From contig JALSPE010000037.1 of NCBI GenBank assembly GCA_026986085.1, positions 1-16,124 of the forward strand: a stretch of 16,124 nt of DNA, read 5' to 3'. Below are positions 8,136 through 15,115 of this stretch, piece by piece. This DNA comes from Campylobacteraceae bacterium. Its GTDB lineage: Bacteria > Campylobacterota > Campylobacteria > Campylobacterales > Sulfurovaceae. Under the pieces are notes generated by a model. That model searched no databases and was not told the origin of the DNA. It saw only the letters and a program-made list of their open reading frames with translations. The position numbers and the translations under genes are program-made. Position 1 is the stretch's first letter; each line of letters begins with the position of its first letter.

Positions 8136-8141
8136 TATTAG

Positions 8142-8204
8142 ATGATGCAATAGCACTCTTTACTTTTAAATTTTAGTTAAAATTAGGTGCGAAAGTTAAG
8201 TTAT
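8142..8204 (+). repeat. Decayed third copy of the MALF..IKVK repeat
   Basis: Follows the right end of two-hairpin element A by 6 bases. It contains AATAGCACTCTTT, then TAGTTAAAATTAGG and AAAGTTAAG, aligning with AATGGCACTATTT, AAGTTAAAATCAGG and AAAGTTAAG of the copy at 14799-14909, including the 12-base insertion that only these two copies share. The initiating ATG is ATA here and an in-frame TAG interrupts the frame, so it cannot encode the peptide. Relative to the other copies about 40-45 bases of the 5' part are missing. Confidence 0.65.
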
Positions 8205-8306
8205 AGTTTTGTTTATCTAAATTTTTCTAGTTCTCTATAAAAAATATGGCTAAAGTTTGTTTTAAAATTTATACAAATTTTTATATAGTTTAAACCATTA
8301 CTTTGA

Positions 8307-8312
8307 TAGAAT
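8307..8312 (+). promoter_or_regulatory. -10 box upstream of the L,D-transpeptidase gene
   Basis: TAGAAT within TTTGATAGAATATAG lies 31 bases before the ATG at 8344. The putative leader is about 25 bases. The ribosome-binding site is weak (GGGTTAAAA). Confidence 0.4.
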
Positions 8313-8343
8313 ATAGAAAAATCTTAAATATACTGGGTTAAAA

Positions 8344-10107
8344 ATGAAAAAAATCTTAAAAAATGGGCTTTTGACTGCTATTTTATTTGCTATGCCATCA
8401 TATCTATTAGCAGAAAATAATAGTAGTGTTGTATCTAAAGGTGAGATTGTTACAAAAAGTAGCAATAGTGTTTCTTCTACTTGGGTTAAAAGTAGTGGCT
8501 TAACTTCGCTTGGAAAAGAGTTGATTAATCAGATAAAAAAAGATAAATCTGTAGCAGAGGATTTACCATTTTATAAACTATATCTTAATGTAAAAAGAGA
8601 TATAAAAAAGGGAAGATTCTCTGCTAAATTAAATAGAAAAATGGATAAGTTGTATAGAAGCTATATGAATTACTTAATAAATGGTGGTATAGATTGGAAA
8701 GCTTTTGATGCACATATAGCCAAACTTAAAAAGAAGTATGATTACAATGTTGGCTGGGAGAAGCATATACCACCTTATTCTGCTAAAAAGATATTGGCTA
8801 ATGCAAAGCTTGATGGCTCTTTTAATGATATATTTAACAGAGTTGAACCGAATAGATTTAAGTATGCAAAGCTTAAGAGTAATCTTGTTAAATTTATAAA
8901 TATAAAGCATAATGGTGGTTGGAGAGTAGTTAAAACAAATAAAACATTAAATGTTGGTAGTTCAAGTTCTGCTATACCTTTAATTAGAAAAAGACTTAAA
9001 TTAGAGGGTGATTTAAATGGATGTAGTGAGCCTATGGATTCTACTGTTTATGATAACTGTATGGCAAAAGCTGTAAAGAGATTTAAATTAAGACACGGCT
9101 CAAAAGGAACTTCTGTAATAGATAGAGCCACAAGAGCTGAATTTAGAAAGCCAGTTAGCTACTATATTAAAAAGATGAGGTTAAATTTAGATAGAATTAA
9201 GTGGAGCAATAGAAAAGAGGCAAGAGTTAGAATTGAGTTAAATATTCCAGCATTTAGATTATATGTGTATGATGGTAAAGATTTAGTAACTACAATGCGT
9301 GTAATTACAGGAAAGCCAAACCACCCAACACCTGTTTTTAGCGATGTGATGACAACTATTGTTGTAAACCCATATTGGAGAATTCCAGAGAGTATTGTTA
9401 AAAAAGAGATGATTAAACACTTAATTAAGAATCCTCACTACTATGAGAAGCAACATAAATATCTATATGATGGTTGGGGTCCAAACTCTAAAAAGGTAAA
9501 TCCTGCTACTGTTAATTGGAGAAAATATAAAGATAATAAAAAGCGTATTCCATACCACTTTATGCAAAGTCCAAGCAGTAGAAATGCATTAGGTAAAATT
9601 AAGTTCTTATTCCCAAATAAATACTCTGTATATATTCACGATACTCCGGGAAAAAGAAGGTTTTTTAATGAGAAAAGAGCATTTAGTCATGGTTGTATGA
9701 GAATTCAAAAGCCAAGAGAGTTGCTAAAAGCTTTATCTTTATATAATAGCAATATAAATGTAGATTCAATAATGAAAAAGCTAAAAACTGATGATAATAA
9801 GCAAATTGGATTAAGAAGAAGAATTCCTGTCGATATTACATACTTTACATCTTTTGTTGATGATTATGGAAATCTACACTTTAGGGATGATGTTTATGGT
9901 TATGATAGGGCTCAATATAGAGGTTTTTATAGAAACAGTAGTTCCAAAGCTGTAAAAGATAATAATTTGGAAAAAAGTAAAAAGTCAAAAAAGAGAAAGA
10001 GTAATAAAAAGAGTGTAAAAAATAGTAATAAAAATGGTGCTAAAAAAAATAAGTTACCTGCTAAAGAGAAAAAGCCGAAATATGAGGTTATAGAGATAGG
10101 TTATTAA
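8344..10107 (+). CDS. YcbB-type murein L,D-transpeptidase
   Basis: Periplasmic enzyme that makes 3-3 cross-links between meso-diaminopimelate residues of peptidoglycan, independent of penicillin-binding proteins. The 587-residue protein starts with a signal peptide (MKKILKNGLLTAILFAMPSYLLAEN). A helical N-terminal region (about 60-190) is followed by a peptidoglycan-binding-like domain at about 200-272 (AIPLIRKRLKLEGDL, VKRFKLRHG, DRATRAEF). The YkuD catalytic domain runs from about residue 290 to 500, with the YcbB-type insertion (WRIPESIVKKEMIKHLIKNP, YDGWG). The active site is clear: H432 in SVYIHDTPGK and the SHGCMRI motif with H449 and nucleophile C451. The C-terminal 45 residues are extraordinarily Lys/Asn/Ser-rich. 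It stands alone, from its own promoter, and its stop overlaps that of the convergent lipoprotein gene. Confidence 0.93.
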   Translation: MKKILKNGLLTAILFAMPSYLLAENNSSVVSKGEIVTKSSNSVSSTWVKSSGLTSLGKELINQIKKDKSVAEDLPFYKLYLNVKRDIKKGRFSAKLNRKMDKLYRSYMNYLINGGIDWKAFDAHIAKLKKKYDYNVGWEKHIPPYSAKKILANAKLDGSFNDIFNRVEPNRFKYAKLKSNLVKFINIKHNGGWRVVKTNKTLNVGSSSSAIPLIRKRLKLEGDLNGCSEPMDSTVYDNCMAKAVKRFKLRHGSKGTSVIDRATRAEFRKPVSYYIKKMRLNLDRIKWSNRKEARVRIELNIPAFRLYVYDGKDLVTTMRVITGKPNHPTPVFSDVMTTIVVNPYWRIPESIVKKEMIKHLIKNPHYYEKQHKYLYDGWGPNSKKVNPATVNWRKYKDNKKRIPYHFMQSPSSRNALGKIKFLFPNKYSVYIHDTPGKRRFFNEKRAFSHGCMRIQKPRELLKALSLYNSNINVDSIMKKLKTDDNKQIGLRRRIPVDITYFTSFVDDYGNLHFRDDVYGYDRAQYRGFYRNSSSKAVKDNNLEKSKKSKKRKSNKKSVKNSNKNGAKKNKLPAKEKKPKYEVIEIGY

Positions 10108-10679
10108 TCTAACTCTAACAATCTGTTTTCATCTAATTTAGGTGTAGATTTTATATTGTATTTACGCATAGATTTATGCAGATGGGTAATTGAACTCTTA
10201 GCAGTTGTAAAATTTATATCGCCTAACTCAGATTCTATTAAATCTTTTATATCTACTAAACTCTCTTTTTTGATATCTATAAATTGTTTAGAGAGTTTAT
10301 CTCTTACCTCTTTTGTTATTTTTATACCATTATTTGGGTTGTGATCTTCATCTAAAGATTGTAAAATTGTAGTTATTTTGATTACATTTTTATCATATAT
10401 TTTATCTCTGGATACTTTTGCTATATCTTGTGGTAAAATAATACCATCTTTTGGCATTTTATATATAACCCCTAGTTTTATCTCTCCAATTTTAAATGCA
10501 AGTGGCATATGTTTACAAGTTGCAGTTCCATTTTTGTCTGTGTAGTTTGATAAACCAGCACACTGATATTCAAGACCTTCTACTTCTGAATCGATTACTT
10601 TTGCACTTTTAGTTTTTACAGATATGCACCCAGAAAATATGATAGGAGCTAGTGTTAATATGATAAATCTATTTTTCAT
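10104..10679 (-). CDS. Putative lipoprotein of unknown function
   Basis: A 191-residue secreted protein. The N-terminus MKNRFIILTLAPIIFSGC ends in a lipobox-like FSGC, so Cys18 is probably lipidated. The mature part has two further cysteines (YQCAGL, ATCKHM). It then has a KIGEIKLGVIYKMPKDGIILPQDIAKVSR stretch and LQSLDEDHNPNNGI, a pattern seen in other Gram-negative surface lipoproteins where 'LLQSLDDDGNPxNGI' recurs; I know no biochemical role for it. The C-terminal third is charged and helical. The start has an AAGG site (10687-10690) seven bases upstream. The gene converges on the L,D-transpeptidase gene with a shared TTAA at the stops, and diverges from argF. A 15-base palindrome covers its likely -10 box. 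Confidence 0.8.
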   Translation of the reverse strand: MKNRFIILTLAPIIFSGCISVKTKSAKVIDSEVEGLEYQCAGLSNYTDKNGTATCKHMPLAFKIGEIKLGVIYKMPKDGIILPQDIAKVSRDKIYDKNVIKITTILQSLDEDHNPNNGIKITKEVRDKLSKQFIDIKKESLVDIKDLIESELGDINFTTAKSSITHLHKSMRKYNIKSTPKLDENRLLELD

Positions 10680-10707
10680 ACATAAACCTTATATTATGTT
10701 TTAATTT

Positions 10708-10722
10708 ATAATACCGTATTAT
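10708..10722. promoter_or_regulatory. Perfect 15-base palindrome over the lipoprotein promoter
   Basis: ATAATAC-C-GTATTAT has perfect 7-bp arms around a single C. On the minus strand its right-hand TATTAT (10708-10713) fits a -10 box 30 bases upstream of the lipoprotein ATG. It could be an operator for a dimeric regulator, or simply a symmetric A/T-rich promoter. Confidence 0.5.
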
Positions 10723-10834
10723 GGCTTATATTATATTTATTTTCTGAAAAATTGTATTATAATTACATATATTACACATTTTATGATAAAATTTGATACT
10801 ACTGTGCCTATCTATCTTTTATGCAATTTTATGG

Positions 10835-10840
10835 TAGAAT
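10835..10840 (+). promoter_or_regulatory. -10 box of the argF-hemN promoter
   Basis: TAGAAT within TATGGTAGAAT lies 49 bases upstream of the argF ATG, giving a leader of about 42 bases that ends in an AGGA site (10878-10881) eight bases before the start. Upstream, TGTATTATAATTACA (10753-10767) is an imperfect A/T-rich dyad that might bind an arginine regulator, though it does not match a proven box. Confidence 0.45.
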
Positions 10841-10889
10841 ATCTCTTTAATGGATTAATTAAGATAAACACCCAAGCAGGAATAAGAGA

Positions 10890-11822
10890 ATGAGACACTT
10901 TTTAACATTAGCAGATTTTTCAAAAGATGAGATATTAGAGATTATAGATTTAGCAGTAAAGATAAAAAAGCAGACAAAAATGGGCGAGAAAGTCCCTTAT
11001 ATGGAGAATAAAACACTTGCAATGATTTTTGAGAAGAGTTCTACAAGAACTAGGGTAAGCTTTGAAGTAGGTATTTATCAACTTGGAGGGGTTGGACTAT
11101 TTTTATCTAGCAGTGATTTACAAATTGGTAGAGGAGAGCCTATAAAAGATACCTCAAGAGTAATTAGCTCAATGTGTGATATGGTTATGATTAGAACTTA
11201 TGAGCATGAGAAATTAGAGGAGTTTGCCAAATACTCTAAAGTTCCTGTAATTAATGGCTTAACAGATAGTTATCATCCAGTTCAGCTAGTAACTGATTAC
11301 TTAACAATGTTAGAGTTTGGTAAAGGTGAAAACTCTGTTGTGGCTTATGTTGGAGATGGTAATAATATGGCTCACTCTTGGCTTATGCTTAGTGCAATAT
11401 TAGGGTTAGAGCTTAGGGTTGCAACTCCAAAAGGTTATGAGTGTGATAGTAAAATTGTAGAAAGAGCTTTAGAGTTGGCAAAGAGTAGTGGTGCAAAAAT
11501 TATCTTTACTAATGAGCCAAAAGAGGCAGTTGAGGGTGCAGATGTTGTAACAACAGATACATGGATATCTATGGGGCAAGAGGCAGAAAAAGAGAAGAGA
11601 GTTAAAGATTTTAAAGGATTTATGGTGGATAAAGAGTTGTTTTCATTAGCTAAAGATGATGCAATTTTCTTACATTGCCTACCAGCATATAGAGGCTGGG
11701 AAGTTAGCGAAGAGTTGTTTGAAGAGCAATCAAAAGTTATATTCCAAGAGGCAGAAAATAGATTACACGCACAAAAAGGTATTATGGTGTGGTTAGATAG
11801 TAAAAGGGGAGAAGTTGAGTAA
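10890..11822 (+). CDS. argF: Ornithine carbamoyltransferase (anabolic)
   Basis: Transfers the carbamoyl group from carbamoyl phosphate to ornithine, giving citrulline, the sixth step of arginine synthesis, in the cytoplasm. The 310-residue length is normal. The carbamoyl-phosphate site is S51-T-R-T-R55 in EKSSTRTRVSFE; HPVQLVTDYLTM (H129) and the ornithine-binding HCLPAYRG (H262-C-L-P265) are all present, as is DTWISMGQE, the SMG-loop that separates OTCases from aspartate carbamoyltransferase. The ATG is preceded by AGGA at 8 bases. hemN begins inside its last codons. In C. jejuni the same order is interrupted by a small DUF2603 gene between argF and hemN (from memory); here they overlap directly. 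Confidence 0.97.
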   Translation: MRHFLTLADFSKDEILEIIDLAVKIKKQTKMGEKVPYMENKTLAMIFEKSSTRTRVSFEVGIYQLGGVGLFLSSSDLQIGRGEPIKDTSRVISSMCDMVMIRTYEHEKLEEFAKYSKVPVINGLTDSYHPVQLVTDYLTMLEFGKGENSVVAYVGDGNNMAHSWLMLSAILGLELRVATPKGYECDSKIVERALELAKSSGAKIIFTNEPKEAVEGADVVTTDTWISMGQEAEKEKRVKDFKGFMVDKELFSLAKDDAIFLHCLPAYRGWEVSEELFEEQSKVIFQEAENRLHAQKGIMVWLDSKRGEVE

Positions 11823-13182
11823 GATAAATTTAGAGCAATTTAGTAAATACTCAAAGCCAGGACCTAGATATACAAGCTACCCAACAGCTTTAGAGTTTAG
11901 TGAAGATTTTGAGTATGACTCTTATATTAAATATTTAGAGGATGGTAAAGAGGCTATCTCTTTATATGTGCATCTACCTTTTTGCAGGAGTGCTTGTTAC
12001 TTTTGTGGGTGTAATGTTGTATTTACTTCAAAGAGCAGCAAGTTAAGCCAGTATGTAGAGTATTTAAAGAGAGAGATAGATATATTGGTAAAACATATAG
12101 ACAACTCAAGAGAGGTAATTCAATTTCACTTTGGTGGTGGAACACCAACATTTTATAGTGCTTATGAGTTGGATGAAATTATCAATTATATAAAAGATAA
12201 GTTTCCAAATTGGAGCAGGGAGGCTGAAGTTAGTGTAGAGATTGACCCTCGTTACTTCAATAGAGAGCAGATGGAAGTATTTAAAAAGCACGGGTTTAAT
12301 CGTATAAGTTTTGGTATTCAAGATTTTGAAGATAGAGTTCAAGAGGCTGTTCATAGAGTTCAGCCATATGAACTTACAAAAGAGGCAGTAGATTTAGCTA
12401 GAGAGTTTGGAATAGATAGTATAAATACAGATTTGATATATGGTTTGCCATATCAGACACTAGAGAGTTTTAAAAGAACATTGGAAAAGGTTTTGACCCT
12501 TAATCCAGATAGATTTGCTGTATTTAATTATGCTCATGTTCCTTGGCTTAAAAAGACAATGCGTAAATTTGATGAGACAACATTGCCTAGCCCTGCTACA
12601 AAGTTGGAGATTTTTCAATATACTATAGAATTTTTTCAAGATAATGGCTATAAAATGATAGGAATGGATCACTTTGCAAAGCCTAGTGATGAATTGTTTG
12701 GAGCTATTGCAAAGGGTGAACTTCATAGAAACTTTCAAGGTTATACAACAAAGGGTGGAGCAAATTTAGTAGGAATTGGCTTAACTAGTATTGGAGAGGG
12801 TAGCAGATATTATGCTCAAAATAGTAAAGATATGAAGTCGTATGAAGCTGCAATAGATAGTGGTAGATTGCCATTTGAGAGAGGTGTAGAGTTAAGTGAT
12901 GATGATTATATTAGAAAAGCTGTAATTATGGAGCTTATGGCTAATTTCTCAATTGATATTGCAAGAGTTGAAAAAACTCATAATATAGATTTTAATAACT
13001 ATTTTGAAGATGCATTAGAGAATTTAAGAGAGTTTATAGATGAAGGTCTTGTAACTTTAAGTAAAGATAAGCTAAAAGTAAGCCAAACAGGAACTCTACT
13101 TATTAGAAATATAGCAATGCCATTTGATGCATATATGCAAAAATATTCAGGTAGCAAAAAGAGTTTCTCTAAAACTGTATAA
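11815..13182 (+). CDS. hemN: Oxygen-independent coproporphyrinogen III dehydrogenase
   Basis: Radical-SAM enzyme that decarboxylates two propionate side chains of coproporphyrinogen III to give protoporphyrinogen IX without oxygen, in haem synthesis. Length (455) is normal for bacterial HemN. The 4Fe-4S/SAM motif is C57-x3-C61-x2-C64-G-C66 in LPFCRSACYFCGCNV; the N-terminal KYSKPGPRYTSYPTA and later HFGGGTPTFYS, NRISFGIQDF and VFNYAHVPWLKK are characteristic of true HemN rather than HemW. The start chosen is TTG at 11815, overlapping argF by eight bases, because AGGGGAG lies just upstream and the conserved N-terminus fits; the next ATG is far inside. The downstream Fe-S protein begins eight bases after the stop. 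Confidence 0.95.
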   Translation: MSKINLEQFSKYSKPGPRYTSYPTALEFSEDFEYDSYIKYLEDGKEAISLYVHLPFCRSACYFCGCNVVFTSKSSKLSQYVEYLKREIDILVKHIDNSREVIQFHFGGGTPTFYSAYELDEIINYIKDKFPNWSREAEVSVEIDPRYFNREQMEVFKKHGFNRISFGIQDFEDRVQEAVHRVQPYELTKEAVDLAREFGIDSINTDLIYGLPYQTLESFKRTLEKVLTLNPDRFAVFNYAHVPWLKKTMRKFDETTLPSPATKLEIFQYTIEFFQDNGYKMIGMDHFAKPSDELFGAIAKGELHRNFQGYTTKGGANLVGIGLTSIGEGSRYYAQNSKDMKSYEAAIDSGRLPFERGVELSDDDYIRKAVIMELMANFSIDIARVEKTHNIDFNNYFEDALENLREFIDEGLVTLSKDKLKVSQTGTLLIRNIAMPFDAYMQKYSGSKKSFSKTV

Positions 13183-13190
13183 GGCTAAAT

Positions 13191-14477
13191 ATGTCAGATA
13201 TTTTTGAGTTTACCAAAACAAGTGATGATTGTATAAAGTGTGGAAAGTGTATTCCAGTATGCACAATTCATCAAGTTAATGCTGATGAGGTTACATCTCC
13301 TAGAGGTTTTATAGACCTTTTGGGAGCATACGAGAGGGGAGAGTTAGATTTAGATAAAGAGGCAAAAGATATCTTTGAGAGCTGTTTTTTATGCACAAAT
13401 TGCACAGATGTATGCCCAAATTCCCTCCCAACAGATATGGTTATAGAAGAGGTTAGGGCAGATATTGCAGAAAAATTTGGTATTGCTTGGTTTAAGAGAC
13501 TATTTTTTACACTTCTACGTCATAGATGGCTTATGGATATTATGATGAAATTAGGATTTGTTTTTAAAACTTGTGGATTTAAGAGTGAACCAAAAAAGGG
13601 TGGAATGAGAGCTAGATTTAACCTTCCAATATTAAAAGCAGACAGATTGCTTCCAAGTTTAAGTAAAACAAGTTTTTTAAATAAGTATCCAAAAGAGATA
13701 AAAGCTAGTGGTAAAAGAAGAGTTGCAATATTTATAGGGTGTCTTGCAAACTATAATTATACTGCAATTGGGGATAGTTTAGTTGATGTTTTAAAAGAGT
13801 TAGATATTGATATTTTTATACCAAAAAAACAGAAATGCTGTGCTGCTCCTGCTTATTTTACAGGAGATTTCTATACAGTAGAGACTTTAGCAAAACAAAA
13901 TATAGAGTATTTTGAGAGCTTTTTTGATGATATAGAGGCGATGTTAATTCCCGAGGCGACATGCTCGGCAATGATTAAGCATGATTGGGAAGTCTTTTTT
14001 AGAAATAGGAAAATGGATGATTGGGCTAATAGGGCAAAAGAGTTAAATAAGAAGATATTTATGGTTACAGAGTGGCTATACAAAGAGACTGAACTTAAAG
14101 AGATATTAGATGCCAAAGGTGTAAATTTTGAAGAGAGTGTAACATACCACGATGCTTGTCATGCAAAAAAGGTTCAAGGTATATCAAAAGAGCCTAGAGA
14201 GCTTATAAAAAGTAATTACAAAATAAAAGAGATGAGTGATTCAGATAGATGTTGTGGATTTGGTGGTGTTACAATGCAAACAGAAAAATTCCATTTAGCA
14301 AAAGCTGCTGGTAAGCCAAAGGCAGCTATGATAGAGCAAAGTGGAGCACAAATAGTTAGTGCAGAGTGTAGTGCTTGTAGAATGCAAATTAGTAACTCTT
14401 TGTATCAAAATAGTGTAGATGTTGAGTTTAAAAACCCAATAGAGCTTATAGATAGAGCTTTGAAAGAGAGTAAGTAA
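13191..14477 (+). CDS. Fe-S oxidoreductase with two 4Fe-4S and two CCG domains (GlcF/HdrD/LutA-like)
   Basis: A cytoplasmic electron-transfer subunit of the GlcF/HdrD family. The 428-residue product has two ferredoxin-type clusters near the N-terminus: C14-x2-C17-x2-C20-x3-C24 (DDCIKCGKCIPVC) and C65-x2-C68-x2-C71-x3-C75 (ESCFLCTNCTDVCP). Two cysteine-rich CCG domains follow, with signatures KCCAAP (C216/C217) and DRCCGFGG (C354/C355), plus YHDACHAKK and AECSACRMQI. No membrane helix is evident. Partner and substrate cannot be read from sequence: glycolate or lactate oxidase subunits (GlcF, LutA) and heterodisulfide-reductase-like proteins share this layout, but no FAD-binding partner (GlcD/GlcE, LutB/LutC) is nearby. 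It follows hemN by eight bases, an arrangement I recall from C. jejuni; it may supply electrons to or accept them from HemN (inference). Confidence 0.88.
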   Translation: MSDIFEFTKTSDDCIKCGKCIPVCTIHQVNADEVTSPRGFIDLLGAYERGELDLDKEAKDIFESCFLCTNCTDVCPNSLPTDMVIEEVRADIAEKFGIAWFKRLFFTLLRHRWLMDIMMKLGFVFKTCGFKSEPKKGGMRARFNLPILKADRLLPSLSKTSFLNKYPKEIKASGKRRVAIFIGCLANYNYTAIGDSLVDVLKELDIDIFIPKKQKCCAAPAYFTGDFYTVETLAKQNIEYFESFFDDIEAMLIPEATCSAMIKHDWEVFFRNRKMDDWANRAKELNKKIFMVTEWLYKETELKEILDAKGVNFEESVTYHDACHAKKVQGISKEPRELIKSNYKIKEMSDSDRCCGFGGVTMQTEKFHLAKAAGKPKAAMIEQSGAQIVSAECSACRMQISNSLYQNSVDVEFKNPIELIDRALKESK

Positions 14478-14485
14478 TATCTCTT

Positions 14486-14510
14486 TACTTTACACATCTT
14501 CTGTAAAGTA
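14486..14510 (+). terminator. Terminator-like hairpin after the argF-hemN-Fe-S operon
   Basis: TACTTTACA (14486-14494) and TGTAAAGTA (14502-14510) form a perfect 9-bp stem around a 7-base loop, starting eight bases after the operon's last stop. There is no T run, only A/T-rich DNA, so it is either a weak terminator or a 3' end-protecting hairpin. Confidence 0.5.
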
Positions 14511-14582
14511 TTAGCTAGTATGTATTTATAAATTATCATCCTTAATTTTCTCATAATTAAAAATATTACACACTAAGACTTT

Positions 14583-14686
14583 AAATGGTATTCTTGGTAT
14601 CCTTTGATATTGTATATCTATTTTTTTCAGTATCTATAGCAATGGCACTGTTTGCGTTAAAATCAGATATAAAAGTTAAGTAATAA
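14583..14686 (+). repeat. MALF..IKVK repeat, copy 1
   Basis: About 100 bases that recur in altered form at 14799-14909 and, shortened, at 8142-8204. Shared blocks include ATTGTATAT, ATTTTTTTCAG, AATGGCACT, TTAAAATCAG and TATAAAAGTTAAGTAAT. This copy lacks the 12-base insertion present in the other two. It contains the longest intact reading frame of the family (14585-14683). Confidence 0.75.
14585..14683 (+). CDS. Possible 32-residue hydrophobic peptide within the repeat
   Basis: An ATG directly after an in-frame TAA opens a 32-codon frame ending in TAA. The peptide has a hydrophobic stretch (MVFLVSFDIVYLFFSVSIAM) long enough for one membrane helix, then a Lys-rich tail (ALKSDIKVK). In the repeat copy at 14799-14909 the same frame is open from 14806 and matches 17 of the last 25 residues (not counting a 4-codon in-frame insertion), but a 2-base shift separates it from the equivalent ATG. 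No good ribosome-binding site is present. It could be a small membrane or type I-toxin-like peptide, the residue of a longer protein's C-terminus, or a chance frame in a repeat. Confidence 0.25.
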   Translation: MVFLVSFDIVYLFFSVSIAMALFALKSDIKVK

Positions 14687-14717
14687 GTAAAAATTATTAA
14701 ATTAATTTCAAGAAAAA

Positions 14718-14798
14718 CGGACACGCGAATTTATTCGCGTATATTTGAGTTTGCTACTAGAGTTTAAACTTTTTACCTCGAATAAATTCGAGGTTCCG
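14718..14798. repeat. Two-hairpin intergenic repeat, copy B (REP/BIME-like)
   Basis: From GGAC (14719) to TCCG (14798) this is exactly 80 bases, as in copy A. The left hairpin is GGAC plus ACGCGAAT-TT-ATTCGCGT (14723-14740, perfect 8-bp arms). The right hairpin is CCTCGAAT-AA-ATTCGAGG (14776-14793, perfect 8-bp arms) followed by TTCCG; on the minus strand it reads CGGAA then CCTCGAATTTATTCGAGG, so both units carry the same core in opposite orientation. The 35-base middle is unlike that of copy A. It begins 34 bases after repeat copy 1 and directly abuts copy 2. Confidence 0.75.
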
Positions 14799-14909
14799 AA
14801 ATGATTTTTAATATACCTTAACATTGTATATTGTATTTTTTCAGCAAATATTATAATGGCACTATTTGGATTAAAATATAAGTTAAAATCAGGTATAAAA
14901 GTTAAGTAA
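14799..14909 (+). repeat. MALF..IKVK repeat, copy 2
   Basis: Begins with AAATGATTTT directly after the TCCG end of two-hairpin element B. It holds ATTGTATATTGTATTTTTTCAG-like sequence, AATGGCACTATTTGGATTAAAAT, a 12-base insertion (TTAAAATATAAG) and TTAAAATCAGGTATAAAAG. The frame from the internal ATG (14856) to TAA (14907-14909) encodes MALFGLKYKLKSGIKVK. Against copy 1 the first ATG (14801) is thrown out of frame by a 2-base difference. Confidence 0.75.
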
Positions 14910-15115
14910 TCAATAGGTTAATCTATTGGCTAAACCCAAGTTTTTATAAACATTTACAAACTAAGCCTTTGTGGAATATAAAGCAATTCTAGCAGATAAT
15001 TTAGGCGATAAACAATAAAAAGAGTTTTAGTTGTTATACCTTTAGTTTGTATGCTATTTGGCTAAGTTTTATTCCTGTATCAATTAAAAATGTATAAAAT
15101 CTTTAGCATCTTGGA
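14910..15115. other. Non-coding remainder of the second large gap
   Basis: No supportable gene. CAATAG/CTATTG (14911-14916 and 14923-14928) can form a weak hairpin immediately after repeat copy 2. On the minus strand, 15060-15085 shows a partial resemblance to the TTAAAATCAGGTATAAAAGTT part of the repeat (CTAA.TTTTAT.CCTG on the plus strand), which might be a decayed inverted copy but is too short to call. Confidence 0.4.

Noticed and set aside
7916..8343. tRNA or other structured RNA gene in the first large gap
   Set aside because: No cloverleaf, no TTCGA-type T-loop and no CCA end found; only the stem-loop and the repeats are visible.
8674..8910. 78-codon minus-strand frame inside the L,D-transpeptidase gene
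   Set aside because: Overlaps an unambiguous gene on the other strand and lacks protein-like composition.
12106..12738. Minus-strand frames within hemN
   Set aside because: Shadows of the hemN coding strand, which has the full radical-SAM motif and family sequence.
14718..14798. CRISPR array or tandem-repeat explanation for the hairpins in the second gap
   Set aside because: Only two units in inverted orientation, no regular spacers and no cas genes; the inverted pair fits a REP/BIME-type element better.
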